A stretch of 64,000 nt of DNA from Streptomyces hyderabadensis (GTDB lineage: Bacteria > Actinomycetota > Actinomycetes > Streptomycetales > Streptomycetaceae): NCBI RefSeq assembly GCF_020404845.1, contig NZ_JAIOJZ010000025.1:50720-114719 (forward strand). Direction: 5' to 3'. Both the position numbers and the translations under genes were made by a program. Below, in pieces: positions 43,101 through 53,126 of the stretch. The notes below the pieces were generated by a model. That model saw nothing but the letters and a program-made list of their open reading frames with translations, did no database searches and was not told where the DNA came from. The first letter of the stretch is position 1, and every line of letters starts with the position of its first letter.

Positions 43101-45818
43101 GCGCCCTGGGTGCGTACCCGGCTGCGGGCCGCGCCCGGCGCCGCCGTCGCGCTGGCGGTGCTGGTGGCGCTGACCGCGTGCCTGGCCGCCGCGTTCCCCC
43201 GGGCGCTGGACCGGTACACGGACGCCGGGCTGCGCCAGACCGTCGGGCGGGCCCCGGTCGACGAGAGCAGCATCCTGGTGACCGCCGGGCCCGACCTCGA
43301 CGGCGGGGTGGCCCACACGGAGGAGAGCGTCCGGCCCGAACGCCTCGGCGACCTCTACGACTCCGCCCTCGGCGTGGTGCAGCGTCCCCTCGTCATCGAC
43401 GAGCAGCGGTCCTCCTACGGCGTCCGCACCACCGAGACCCTGCCCTCGCCGGACACGTGGCTGCCCCGGCCCGACGGCCTCCCCGCGGAGATGCTCCTCG
43501 CCGCCCCGCACGGTCTCGCCGACCACGCCCGGCTGCGCTCCGGCCGGCTGCCCGAGGTCCCCGGCGGGGAGGCGAGCTTCAAGACCGACGAGGTGCAGGC
43601 GGCGGTGACCGAGGAGACCGCCCGCACGCTGCACATCGAGGTGGGCTCGCTCATCCACCTGTCGGGCAGCAGCGACCTCACCGTCCGCGTCACCGGCATC
43701 GTCGCGCCCCAGGCGGCCGACAGCCCCTACTGGACCGTCGAGTCCCTGCTGCGCGCCCCCTCCCTGCGCCGGGTGCCGGGCCCGATGGGGGCCTCCAACC
43801 CCAGCTACTGGGTCGGCGGCCTGCTGCTCGCCCCCGAGGCCGCTCCCGCGCTGCTGGACGTGACCACCACGGTCCGCTACTGGCACCTGACCCCCGACCC
43901 GGACGCCCTGCACGGCCGCGACCTCGACGCGCTCGCGTCCGCCGTGGCCGCCGTGGAGTCCGGTCCCGGCCTGGAGCAGCTGCGCGCGACCATCAGCCCC
44001 CTCACGGACGTCACGACCGGGCTCGACGCCGCCTTCACCACGTACGAGGAACTCCGCGGCGACATCGGCCCGCTGGTCGTCGTGGCCGCGTCCGGCGCGG
44101 GCACGGTCGCCGCCGTCGTCCTGCTGATGGCGGGCGGCCTGGCCGCCGACCGCCGCCGCGCCGAGCTGGCCCTGCTGCGGGCCCGCGGCGCCTCGGTGCG
44201 GGGCATGGCGGGGCGGCTGCTGGCCGAGACGGCCGTCGTCGCCGTGCCCGCGGGCGCCCTCGGCTTCGGCGCGGCGCTGCTCGCGCTGCCCGGCGCCCGG
44301 CTGCTCCCCGCGCTCTGGGCCGCCGTCGCGGTCACCGCCGTGGCCGGCCTCGCGCTGCCGCTGCGGGCCGTCGCCGCGCACCACGCCGTACGGATCCACG
44401 ACGGCCGCCGGGACGCGGCGTCCCCGCGCGTCTCCCGGCGCCGTACGGTCGCCGAACTGACCGTCGTGGTCCTCGCCCTCGGCGCGGTGGAGCTGCTGCG
44501 CCGGCGCGGGGCCGCGGACGGCGCCGGGGGCCTGGTGGCGCTGGCCCCGGTCCTGGTCGGGGTGATCGCCGCGCTGGTCCTGGTGCGCCTGTACCCGCTG
44601 CCGCTGCGCGCACTGGCCCGCCCGGCCCGGCGGCTGCGGGGCGCCGTCGGGCCGCTGGCCCTGGCCCGGGCCGGCCGCACCTCCGCCTCCGCCGTGCTGC
44701 CGCTGCTCGCGCTGCTGACCGCGTTCACCGTGGCGGCGTTCGGCGGCTCGGTCCTCAGCGGCGTCGCCGACGCCCGCGACCGGGCGGCGCTGACCTCCGT
44801 CGGTGCCGACGGCCGGGTGGAGGCGGAGGCCGCGCTGCCCGCCGGGCTGACCGGCCGCCTCGGGCAGGCACCCGGGGTGCGGAAGGTCACCGAGGTCGGC
44901 CTCGACCACCAGGCCAGGACCAACGACGGCCGCCAGACCCTGCCGCTCGCGGCGGTGGACCCGGGCGACTACGCGGCGCTGGCCGGGCGTACGGGCCTCG
45001 GCGCGTTCCCCGCGGGCGAGCTGGGCCGGCCGGACGGGGCCGAGGGCGGCTCCGAGGACGCCGTGCTGCCCGCGCTGGCCTCCCCCGCCGTCGCCGAACG
45101 GTTCGGCGACGGCACCTTCCAGGTGCGCCTGGCCGACGGCGGCTCCGCCACGCTGCGGATCGTCCTGGTCCGCGACCGCACCCCCGCCGTAAACGGCGAC
45201 GAGTTCCTGATCGTGGACCGTGCCGGACTGCCGGCCGCGGCCGCCCGGCCGAACGTGCTGCTGCTGACCGGCGACGACCTGGACGCGGGCGCGGTGCGCC
45301 GGGCGGTGGACGGCGCCGGCACCGTCCACCTGCGGTCCGAGGAGCGCGGCACGTTCGTGGACTCCCCGCTGCAGTCCGGCGCGGAACGCATCTACACGGC
45401 CGCCGTGGCCGCCGGCGCCGGCTATGCCGCGCTGGCCCTGCTGCTGTCCCTGGCGAGCGCCGCGCCCGAACGCGCCGCCCTCCTCGCCCGGTTGCGCACC
45501 ATGGGCCTCACCCGTGCGCAGGGCCGCCGCCTGCTCGTCCTGGAGTCCCTCCCGCAGGCCCTGCCCGCGGCCCTGGGCGGGGTCCTGACCGGCTGGGCCG
45601 CCGTACGGCTCCTCTCCCCCGGCATCGACCTGACGACCATCGCGATGTCCTCGGCGGCGTCCCCGGCGGGACGCGCGGAGCTGAGCGCCGACCCGTGGTC
45701 GCTGGCCGTCCCGGCGGTGGCGGTGCTGGTCCTGTCGGTGGGGGTGGCGGCGCTGCAGGCGTGGTGGTCGGGTCGGCGCGGTGCGGTGGCGGAGCTACGG
45801 GCGGGGGACGCGCGATGA
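43086..45818 (+). CDS. FtsX/MacB-type ABC transporter permease, 910 aa
   Basis: Second permease of the exporter, paralogous to the first. GTG 43086 overlaps the bridging ORF stop. The layout is one N-terminal span (AVALAVLVALTACLAAAF), an exported domain, a central membrane block with LALLRARGASVRGMAGRLL, a second exported domain and C-terminal spans ending with PAVAVLVLSVGVAALQ. The coupling segment before the last block reads LLARLRTMGLTRAQGRRLL. The two permeases presumably form a heterodimer with the downstream ATPase. The TGA is part of an ATGA overlap with a 24-codon ORF. Confidence 0.9.
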   Translation: MNPVTAPWVRTRLRAAPGAAVALAVLVALTACLAAAFPRALDRYTDAGLRQTVGRAPVDESSILVTAGPDLDGGVAHTEESVRPERLGDLYDSALGVVQRPLVIDEQRSSYGVRTTETLPSPDTWLPRPDGLPAEMLLAAPHGLADHARLRSGRLPEVPGGEASFKTDEVQAAVTEETARTLHIEVGSLIHLSGSSDLTVRVTGIVAPQAADSPYWTVESLLRAPSLRRVPGPMGASNPSYWVGGLLLAPEAAPALLDVTTTVRYWHLTPDPDALHGRDLDALASAVAAVESGPGLEQLRATISPLTDVTTGLDAAFTTYEELRGDIGPLVVVAASGAGTVAAVVLLMAGGLAADRRRAELALLRARGASVRGMAGRLLAETAVVAVPAGALGFGAALLALPGARLLPALWAAVAVTAVAGLALPLRAVAAHHAVRIHDGRRDAASPRVSRRRTVAELTVVVLALGAVELLRRRGAADGAGGLVALAPVLVGVIAALVLVRLYPLPLRALARPARRLRGAVGPLALARAGRTSASAVLPLLALLTAFTVAAFGGSVLSGVADARDRAALTSVGADGRVEAEAALPAGLTGRLGQAPGVRKVTEVGLDHQARTNDGRQTLPLAAVDPGDYAALAGRTGLGAFPAGELGRPDGAEGGSEDAVLPALASPAVAERFGDGTFQVRLADGGSATLRIVLVRDRTPAVNGDEFLIVDRAGLPAAAARPNVLLLTGDDLDAGAVRRAVDGAGTVHLRSEERGTFVDSPLQSGAERIYTAAVAAGAGYAALALLLSLASAAPERAALLARLRTMGLTRAQGRRLLVLESLPQALPAALGGVLTGWAAVRLLSPGIDLTTIAMSSAASPAGRAELSADPWSLAVPAVAVLVLSVGVAALQAWWSGRRGAVAELRAGDAR

Positions 45819-45889
45819 GGGCCCGGCCCAGACACGGCCGACCGGAGACAGGGCGGACCACGGACGCGGACACGGAGGAGACCCGATGA
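45815..45889 (+). CDS. 24-codon bridging ORF between permease B and ATPase
   Basis: ATG 45815 overlaps the stop of permease B as ATGA, and its own TGA overlaps the ATG of the ATPase, again as ATGA. The peptide is Arg/Thr/Glu-rich with no similarity I recognise. The ATPase also has its own GGAGGAG, so coupling may not be essential. It is the second relay ORF in this operon. I rate protein function unlikely but translation plausible. Confidence 0.35.
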   Translation: MRARPRHGRPETGRTTDADTEETR

Positions 45890-46845
45890 CGACCAATCCC
45901 ACCCTCGCGGAGCTGGCCGACCGCGCCACCGCGTCCCGGGACCGGCCCGCGTACGGACACGACGCCCTGATCACCTGCGACCGCCTGGTGCGGATCTTCA
46001 GCGCGGACGGGGTGGAGGTGCAGGCGCTGCAGGGGCTCGACCTGCTGGTCCGGGAGGGCGAGCTGATGGCGCTGGTCGGTGCCTCGGGCAGCGGCAAGTC
46101 CACGCTGATGAACATCCTGGCCGGCCTGGACACGCCGACCGCCGGGGCGGCCCGGGTCGCGGGGCGCGACCTGCTCGCGATGACGGCCAAGGACCGCCTG
46201 GCCTACCGCCGCACGGTGGTCGGCTTCGTGTGGCAGCAGACGGCCCGCAACCTCATGCCGTACCTGACCGCCGCGCAGAACGTCGCGCTGCCCATGCAGC
46301 TGGCCGGCACCGGCGGGCGCCGGGCGGCGCGCGCCGATCGGGCGCTGGAGCTGCTGGACCTGATGGGCGTCGCGGAGTGCCGCGACCGCCGCCCGCAGCA
46401 GATGTCCGGCGGGCAGCAGCAGCGGGTCGCCATCGCGGTGGCCCTCGCGGGCGATCCGTCGGTGCTGCTCGCGGACGAGCCGACGGGCGAGCTGGACTCG
46501 CACACCGCGGAACAGATCTTCGCCGCGTTCCGCAGGGCGAACGAGCAGCTGGGCACCACGGTCGTCATCGTCACCCACGACCAGGCGGTGGCCGACGAGG
46601 TCCGCCGCACCGTCGCCATCCGCGACGGCCGCACCTCCACGGAGGTGCTGCGCCGCAGCGAGGTGGACGCCGAGACGGGCCGCGAGACGGTGGTGGCCCG
46701 CGAGTACGCCATGCTCGACCGGGCCGGCCGGCTCCAGCTGCCCGCCGACTACACCGCGGCCCTCGGCATGCGCGACCGCGTCGCCCTGGAACTGGAGTCG
46801 GACCACATCGCCGTACGCCCGGACGACAGCGGCCATCAGCCGTGA
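45886..46845 (+). CDS. ABC transporter ATP-binding protein, MacB/LolD type, 319 aa
   Basis: Motor subunit of the exporter. Start ATG 45886 follows GGAGGAG (45874-45880). Motifs: Walker A VGASGSGKSTLMNILAG, Q-loop FVWQQTARNLMPY, signature MSGGQQQRVAIA, Walker B VLLADEPTGELDS, and switch VIVTHDQAVADEV. About 35 residues precede the domain and a C-terminal extension of about 60 residues (REYAMLDRAGRLQLPADYTA) is not part of the ATPase core; similar tails occur in actinobacterial MacB-like proteins. It is convergent with the minus-strand hypothetical gene. Confidence 0.93.
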   Translation: MTTNPTLAELADRATASRDRPAYGHDALITCDRLVRIFSADGVEVQALQGLDLLVREGELMALVGASGSGKSTLMNILAGLDTPTAGAARVAGRDLLAMTAKDRLAYRRTVVGFVWQQTARNLMPYLTAAQNVALPMQLAGTGGRRAARADRALELLDLMGVAECRDRRPQQMSGGQQQRVAIAVALAGDPSVLLADEPTGELDSHTAEQIFAAFRRANEQLGTTVVIVTHDQAVADEVRRTVAIRDGRTSTEVLRRSEVDAETGRETVVAREYAMLDRAGRLQLPADYTAALGMRDRVALELESDHIAVRPDDSGHQP

Positions 46846-46890
46846 GCGGCGGGAGGGACCGGGGCGGCGGCCCGGACGGCCCGAGCGGCG

Positions 46891-47580
46891 TCAGCGCACG
46901 CTGATGCCCAGCGCCCCGGTCCCCGCCCGCCGCAGCGCGACGGAGCCGAAGGGCGTGCGCAGCCGCAGCCACGCGCCGGACGAGAACAGCGTCGGCGCGC
47001 CCTCGCCGGAGCCCGGCGCCGCGGACTTCCGCAGGAAACCGAGGGACTGGGCCGCGTGCACGGCCCGCACCGGCAGCCCGGTCTCCCCGACCGTCCGGGA
47101 CCAGATGTCCCGCCCGATGCGGTCGAGTTCGGCCCGTGTACGGTCCTCGGCCGCCAGCTCCTCGGTACGCGCCCGGAACTCCGCCACCGCCGCGGCGACC
47201 AGCGCGCGCAGGGCGTCCGGGGCGGGCAGCCCCGGCTCGGTCCGCCAGCCGCCGCGCGGGGGCAGCACCCCGGCCCAGGGCGGCCCGGTCACCGCGTCCG
47301 GCACGCCGGCGGTGGCCGCCTGCTCGTCCACGCCCTCCAGCAGTTCACCGGCGGAGACGGTCACGTCGAGCGTGACGTCGAGCCCGTTCTCGTACGGCTT
47401 GGCCAGCCGGACCGCGCGCACGGCCAGCACCTCGAAGGAGGGCGGCCGCCCGAAGACGGCCAGGGCCGTGCCGGCCGCCTGGAGCCGCACCGCGGCGGAA
47501 CGGTCGTAGTGGAGCAGCCGGGAGAGGAAGGCCGCGAGATCCGCGGCCTCCCCCTCGTCGGCCAGGTGGAGCACCGTCAT
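46891..47580 (-). CDS. Conserved hypothetical protein, 229 aa
   Basis: Begins at ATG 47580 in a 4-base ATGA overlap with the thioesterase gene, so it is the third gene of the ettA operon. The sequence (TVLHLADEGEAADLAAFLSR, LEVLAVRAVRLA-like strands, and a C-terminal LRLRTPFGSVALRRAGTG) is soluble, with codon bias as in neighbours. It looks like the widespread Streptomyces protein that follows this thioesterase; I can assign no reaction. Confidence 0.78.
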   Translation of the reverse strand: MTVLHLADEGEAADLAAFLSRLLHYDRSAAVRLQAAGTALAVFGRPPSFEVLAVRAVRLAKPYENGLDVTLDVTVSAGELLEGVDEQAATAGVPDAVTGPPWAGVLPPRGGWRTEPGLPAPDALRALVAAAVAEFRARTEELAAEDRTRAELDRIGRDIWSRTVGETGLPVRAVHAAQSLGFLRKSAAPGSGEGAPTLFSSGAWLRLRTPFGSVALRRAGTGALGISVR

Positions 47581-47999
47581 GCGGCGACGGCCTCCTCCTT
47601 GGTGTCCGAGTCCGCGTCCGTGTACTCCTGGAGGAACTCGCGCTCCCCGGCGGTGATCCGCCGGGGCCGCTGGGCCTCGAAGTCGAACGGCACGATCACC
47701 GTGGAGGCGCGGACGTAGATCTCGTCGCCGTCCTTGACCTCGTAGGCGAGGGTGAAGGACGCGGCCCTGATCTCCGTGACCCACAGCTCGATGTCGACCG
47801 GGTGGTGCCGGTGGACGAGCTGCCGCTTGTAGTCGATCTCATGGCGTGCCACCACGGACCCCTGCTTGAAGTCCTTCTCCGGGCGGAACAGGAAGTCGAT
47901 ACGGGCCTCCTCCAGGTAGCGGAGGAAGACCACGTTGTTGACGTGGCCGTACGCGTCCATGTCCGCCCAGCGCAGCGGGCAGCGGTAGATGTGCCGCAA
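47577..47999 (-). CDS. Acyl-CoA thioesterase, 4HBT hot-dog fold, 140 aa
   Basis: Hydrolyses acyl-CoA thioesters in the cytoplasm. The active-site signature of the YbgC/4-hydroxybenzoyl-CoA type is clear: RWADMDAYGHVNNVVFLRYLEEAR, quoted here as DMDAYGHVNN with the catalytic Asp. I take TTG 47999 as start, two bases after the ettA stop, since the protein then begins LRHIYRCPLRW as homologues do; the frame extends upstream only inside ettA. The substrate is not inferable. Confidence 0.9.
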   Translation of the reverse strand: MRHIYRCPLRWADMDAYGHVNNVVFLRYLEEARIDFLFRPEKDFKQGSVVARHEIDYKRQLVHRHHPVDIELWVTEIRAASFTLAYEVKDGDEIYVRASTVIVPFDFEAQRPRRITAGEREFLQEYTDADSDTKEEAVAA

Positions 48000-48001
48000 G
48001 A

Positions 48002-49666
<1,665 letters not shown>

Positions 49667-49711
49667 GAGAAACCGTCCGGCAGCTTGATCAGGCAGTGGT
49701 CAGATACACCC

Positions 49712-49780
49712 CATCTTGCCGCACGGCCACCCCTGGGCGGAAACCCGTTTGGCGCGGGGGCCCTGACCTGGGGTTTCCTG
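49712..49780. repeat. 69-bp intergenic element, copy 1
   Basis: The element begins CATCTTGCCGCAC and contains CCACCCCTGGG, GGAAAC-CGTT and GCGGGGGC-CTGACCTGG. Two further copies in the same orientation lie at 60272 and 63789. Copies 1 and 2 agree at roughly 59 of 69 positions by eye. It sits between the ettA start and the DUF4262 gene, at the left edge of the accessory region. Confidence 0.8.
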
Positions 49781-49833
49781 AATGCCGCCTGACCCTCACT
49801 GGCCGTGATCAAGGACGTCGTAACCTTCCTCGG

Positions 49834-50376
49834 GTGAACGACTCCCCTTGCTCCTGCCTCCTGTGCGCGCCCCCTGCCGAAGCCCCGGCCTTGGACGAAC
49901 GCGACGGACGCATAGCCGCGAACGTCACCGACCACGGCTGGCACGTGATGGGCGTCGGAGCCGGGGACGAGGCACCGGCGGACTGGGCCTACTCGATCGG
50001 CCTGTGGCACACCTTGCGCAGCCCTGAGGTCTGCATCTTCGGCCTGCGGGTCGAGACGATGATGTCCGTCGTCAACGTCGCGGGACGAGAGATCCGCAGC
50101 GGCCACCCTCTGCAACCCGACCAGCGGCGCGACGACATTCTGAACGGCTTCTCGGTAGCCGTCCGGCGGGTGCACCCGAGCTGGTACCGAGACTTCTTCG
50201 GCGCCGGGCTCGATTTCTACCAGGCACCCCCGCTTCCGGTCATGCAACTGTTCTGGCCTGACAAGGAAGGCCGGTTCCCCTGGGACGACCAGGCACAGGA
50301 CTACTGCCGCACGAGTCAGCCTCAGCTGTGGATCTCGAAGGCCGAGACCAACGGGCCCTGGGCCGCCCTCGACTGA
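49834..50376 (+). CDS. DUF4262 domain protein, 180 aa
   Basis: Start GTG 49834. The protein opens with a cysteine pair (CSCLLC), and then has the DUF4262 pattern: NVTDHGWHVMGVGAGDEAPA, WAYSIGLWHTLRSPEVCIFG, and PVMQLFWPDKEGRFPWDD. The family is common in Streptomyces and often found near mobile or toxin-related genes; its activity is unknown. It is the first gene inside the accessory region, just right of repeat copy 1. Confidence 0.8.
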   Translation: MNDSPCSCLLCAPPAEAPALDERDGRIAANVTDHGWHVMGVGAGDEAPADWAYSIGLWHTLRSPEVCIFGLRVETMMSVVNVAGREIRSGHPLQPDQRRDDILNGFSVAVRRVHPSWYRDFFGAGLDFYQAPPLPVMQLFWPDKEGRFPWDDQAQDYCRTSQPQLWISKAETNGPWAALD

Positions 50377-50432
50377 GGTCGCCAACTCGGCCCCTCCCCT
50401 GAGCCAAGCAAGCCCGGCACCGCGCTACGCGA

Positions 50433-51188
50433 CTAACGGCTGATCGGGATCTCGTAGACGATCTCGCAGTGAGCCGCGGGCACCACAATGTCCGCTGTCT
50501 CTACGGGCCGACCGTCGGCGCTGTAGTAGGTCCGCCGGATGTGCGTAACGAGTGCGGCTTTCTGGATACCGAGTAGCGACGCCTCCTCGGCGGTCGCCTG
50601 CCTCGGCTCTGGCTGCTCCACTGCATGGCTGACCGTGATACCGATCGCGGCCATACGGTTCACGACGCCCGCTCCAGCATGCGGGCCGCCCTCGGGGAGA
50701 ACGACGAGAGTGCCGGCGGTGAGTTCGTACGGCTCCCAACTCGTCGACAGCTGCACCGGCCTGCCGTCCGCCAGGAACTCGTACGCGGTCCGCACGCACA
50801 GTTCACTCTCGTCGATCCCGAGTCGCACCGCGATGTCTGCGGGGGCCGGCACCTTGGCGTCCGTCCGGCTCTCCCAATCCCCTTGTCTGCCCACGGCCTT
50901 CATATCGGCCCGGAAGGGCGACCCGCTCGGCTGCTCGCGCGCCGAGGACCGCACCACGCGGACCCTCTGCCGGGGCTCGGCCACGTAGGTACCCGACCCG
51001 GCGCGCCCCTCCAGCACGCCTTGGGAGATCAGCAGCTCCTGCGCCCTGCGGACCACGTTCTCGCCGACGCCGCACTCCTGGCCGATCTGAGCGCGGGAGG
51101 GCAAGCGGTCTCCCGGCTCCCATACGTGCTCCGCAATCCGCCGCCGGAGTTCGTCGGCGATGCGGAGATAGGGCGGCTGCTCAGGCAT
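50433..51188 (-). CDS. GntR-family regulator with UTRA domain, 251 aa
   Basis: The winged helix-turn-helix spans residues 5-70 (YLRIADELRRRIAEHVWEPG, then SRAQIGQECGVGENVVRRAQ), and the effector-binding UTRA domain follows, ending VPAAHCEIVYEIPISR. It is divergent from a run of small overlapped genes across two identical-pattern palindromes that it probably binds. The last 59 codons are duplicated at 61244-61413. Regulators of this kind often control mobile-element functions in Streptomyces (KorSA is an example). Its ligand is unknown. Confidence 0.88.
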   Translation of the reverse strand: MPEQPPYLRIADELRRRIAEHVWEPGDRLPSRAQIGQECGVGENVVRRAQELLISQGVLEGRAGSGTYVAEPRQRVRVVRSSAREQPSGSPFRADMKAVGRQGDWESRTDAKVPAPADIAVRLGIDESELCVRTAYEFLADGRPVQLSTSWEPYELTAGTLVVLPEGGPHAGAGVVNRMAAIGITVSHAVEQPEPRQATAEEASLLGIQKAALVTHIRRTYYSADGRPVETADIVVPAAHCEIVYEIPISR

Positions 51189-51197
51189 ATGGAAAAT

Positions 51198-51228
51198 CTA
51201 GTCCACTAGCCCTAGCCTAGTTAACTAG
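51198..51228. promoter_or_regulatory. Paired CTAGTNNACTAG palindromes, probable GntR operator
   Basis: CTAGTCCACTAG (51198-51209) and CTAGTTAACTAG (51217-51228) are two palindromes of one consensus, centred 19 bases apart, in the 79-base gap between the gntR start and the divergent small gene. The left one begins only ten bases from the gntR ATG, so binding would block both promoters. Confidence 0.75.
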
Positions 51229-51267
51229 CTTCACTCAAAGTGATCGCTGGATGACGGAGGCTGCCCT

Positions 51268-51546
51268 GTGCCCGCTTCGGGAGTTAGAGCGGCGGCCATC
51301 GCCGCCCGGCTGTCCGCCCTCGGGCTTTCCACGCGAGTGGAGGAACACCACCAGCACACGTCGGTGGAAGCGGAGGTGCCGGACGCGCTCTCCGCCGAGT
51401 CATGGCGGGAGGTCCTGGACGTGGTGGCTGAGGCCGACCGCTTCGGGCTCCTCGCCACCAGCTTGAACGACCGCACCTTATGGGCGGTCGTACGCAAAGC
51501 GGCCCCCACGACGGGCGATGTCGGGGGACCGAGCCATCAACGATAG
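51268..51546 (+). CDS. Small hypothetical protein, 92 aa
   Basis: Start GTG 51268 with ACGGAGG seven bases upstream. The sequence begins PASGVRAAAIAARLSALGLS and is predicted to alternate helix and strand; no known family is recognised. It is the first of five closely packed plus-strand genes divergent from gntR. Codon use is normal for the organism. Confidence 0.65.
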   Translation: MPASGVRAAAIAARLSALGLSTRVEEHHQHTSVEAEVPDALSAESWREVLDVVAEADRFGLLATSLNDRTLWAVVRKAAPTTGDVGGPSHQR

Positions 51547-51558
51547 GAGCTGACCAGC

Positions 51559-51876
51559 GTGCTCAACCGTATCCGCCGCGCCTTCTCCCTCACCAGGGCG
51601 CGGAACTCCCCAAGAGGCAGGCATCGCCGGCCGTTAGTGCCCGCTTTTCCTCCTCTGCCTCTTCCCGTCTCTCATAGGCCCGATGGCACGTCGGCCTCCG
51701 TCTTGGGTCGTGCAGCCGACGACGCGGCATCTCACCAAAACCTGCTCAGAGGAGAGGACGTGGCCCTGGTCCGCCCATACGTCCTGGCGATGGAAGGACG
51801 CGTCCGGACACGTGCGATGGTCATCGCCCCTCACCTCTCGGCGGACGCCTGGTCAGCGCTGACGGAGGCTTACTGA
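51559..51876 (+). CDS. Small hypothetical protein, 105 aa
   Basis: Start GTG 51559, after AGGAG. The first 40 residues are basic and Pro-rich (NRIRRAFSLTRAR), the rest contains VALVRPYVLAMEGRVRTRA. The stop TGA overlaps the next ATG (TGATG). Related short proteins accompany GntR and small Cys-rich proteins in Streptomyces accessory clusters, but no function is established. Confidence 0.65.
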   Translation: MLNRIRRAFSLTRARNSPRGRHRRPLVPAFPPLPLPVSHRPDGTSASVLGRAADDAASHQNLLRGEDVALVRPYVLAMEGRVRTRAMVIAPHLSADAWSALTEAY

Positions 51877-52079
51877 TGCTGCAGCGTCGACAGCCTCACA
51901 TCCCGGACGCCTCGTCCGTCCCCTACCGCTCGACCGCATGCCGGATCGGAACGCACCACGTCTGCGCCGACGCCTCCCCGATGCCGGTCCCGGCCGACAT
52001 CCCGGTGATCTGCGAAGCGTGCGACTGCCCGTGCCACTCGGACGTTGACCCGTCCGCGTCCTTGGGCGTGACGCGGTGA
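51876..52079 (+). CDS. Small Cys/His-rich hypothetical protein, 67 aa
   Basis: ATG 51876 overlaps the preceding stop; its own stop overlaps the next GTG as GTGA. The C-terminal half has clustered cysteines and histidines (GTHHVCADAS and ICEACDCPCHSD), suggesting a small metal-binding protein. Confidence 0.65.
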   Translation: MLQRRQPHIPDASSVPYRSTACRIGTHHVCADASPMPVPADIPVICEACDCPCHSDVDPSASLGVTR

Positions 52080-52300
52080 GGGCGTATGTGCCCGGCGGCG
52101 CGCTGGTCTCCAACATCGAGGTCACCGCGACCACCGTGCAGCGCGGCGACATCATCCAACTCGGCGGTCATGCCTTCCGAGTCAGAGACCTCTTCCAACT
52201 CCCCCAGGGAATGAAGCAACTGGTCTTCGAGTCGGGCGAACTGCTGACCATACATGCGCGTACCCGACTCGTCGCCGTGCGAATGCGGAGAAGGCGGTGA
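52076..52300 (+). CDS. Small hypothetical protein, 74 aa
   Basis: GTG 52076 in a 4-base overlap with the previous gene and itself overlapping the second gntR gene by four bases. A compact beta-rich sequence (TVQRGDIIQLGGHAFRVRDL, then KQLVFESGELLTIHA) ends in a basic MRRRR tail. It resembles a short SH3-like or Tudor-like barrel; no known function. Confidence 0.68.
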   Translation: MRAYVPGGALVSNIEVTATTVQRGDIIQLGGHAFRVRDLFQLPQGMKQLVFESGELLTIHARTRLVAVRMRRRR

Positions 52301-53103
52301 CCGGCTCCATGCGCTCACGCCACCACGACATCGCCGACGACCTCCGCCAGCAGATCACGGCCGGCCGCATCCTGCCGAGCGAACGCCTTCCGTCCGAGGC
52401 TGCCCTCGCCGACCGGTACAGGGTCAGCACGGTGACGCTGCGAAGAGCACTCTCTGTGCTCCAGATGGAAGGCCTCGTCGAGAAGATCCACGGCAAAGGC
52501 AACTTCGTCCGCCGCCCTCACCGCAAGATCATGTACGTCGGCGGCTGGGGCACCCTGGACCCGTGGACCGCCGCCGAGCCGGACTTGCGCGTCACCATCC
52601 GCAGCACCGCAGTTCAGGCCCAAGAGCACTTGGCGACCTTGTTGAAGGTGCCTACGGGCAGCCCTGTCGTGGAGTTCACCTGCCTCAGCGTTGAAGGCGA
52701 GTCGCCCCACGGCCTGGCGCGCGCCTACATGCCGCACGACCTGGTCTCGCCCGGAGCGCTCGACGACGCCTCCACATACAGAGAGGCAGCCACAAGGTTC
52801 GCCTTCCTCGGCCCGCCTCCGACTGCTGTTCGAGAAACGGTGAGTGCTCGCCTCCCGACACCGGACGAAGCATCGGTCCTCCGGATCGGCAACGCGTCCG
52901 TCGTCCTCTCCATCACTCGCATCGCCACCGACTCCACCGGCCGCGTCGTCGAGGCCACGCTCCTGGCCTTCCCGGGGGATCGAGTCGACGCCGTCTTCAC
53001 CACCCACCACGTAGTCGACGAAAGGCAGGGCAAGGGACGACAACACCGAACGAACTGCGGCTCCTCCCGTGGTCGGGCCCGGAAGGCAAGCCCTGCTACC
53101 TGA
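52297..53103 (+). CDS. GntR-family regulator with UTRA domain, 268 aa
   Basis: GTG 52297, 4-base overlap with the preceding gene. The N-terminal helix-turn-helix (DIADDLRQQITAGRILPSER and ADRYRVSTVTLRRALSVL) is followed by a UTRA effector domain. The C-terminal 25 residues (GRQHRTNCGSSRGRARKA) are basic and unlike the family; they overlap the reading frame of the next small gene, which may explain the odd tail. Second GntR protein of the cluster, not closely similar to the first. Confidence 0.85.
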   Translation: MTGSMRSRHHDIADDLRQQITAGRILPSERLPSEAALADRYRVSTVTLRRALSVLQMEGLVEKIHGKGNFVRRPHRKIMYVGGWGTLDPWTAAEPDLRVTIRSTAVQAQEHLATLLKVPTGSPVVEFTCLSVEGESPHGLARAYMPHDLVSPGALDDASTYREAATRFAFLGPPPTAVRETVSARLPTPDEASVLRIGNASVVLSITRIATDSTGRVVEATLLAFPGDRVDAVFTTHHVVDERQGKGRQHRTNCGSSRGRARKASPAT

Positions 53104-53126
53104 GCACCGATGAACGCGGCGGCTAC

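Noticed and set aside
49712..49780. Repeat copy 1 as a coding segment (frame HLAARPPLGGNPF)
   Set aside because: All three copies could be read in this frame, but differences fall at every codon position, there are gaps, and no start or context supports a shared protein.
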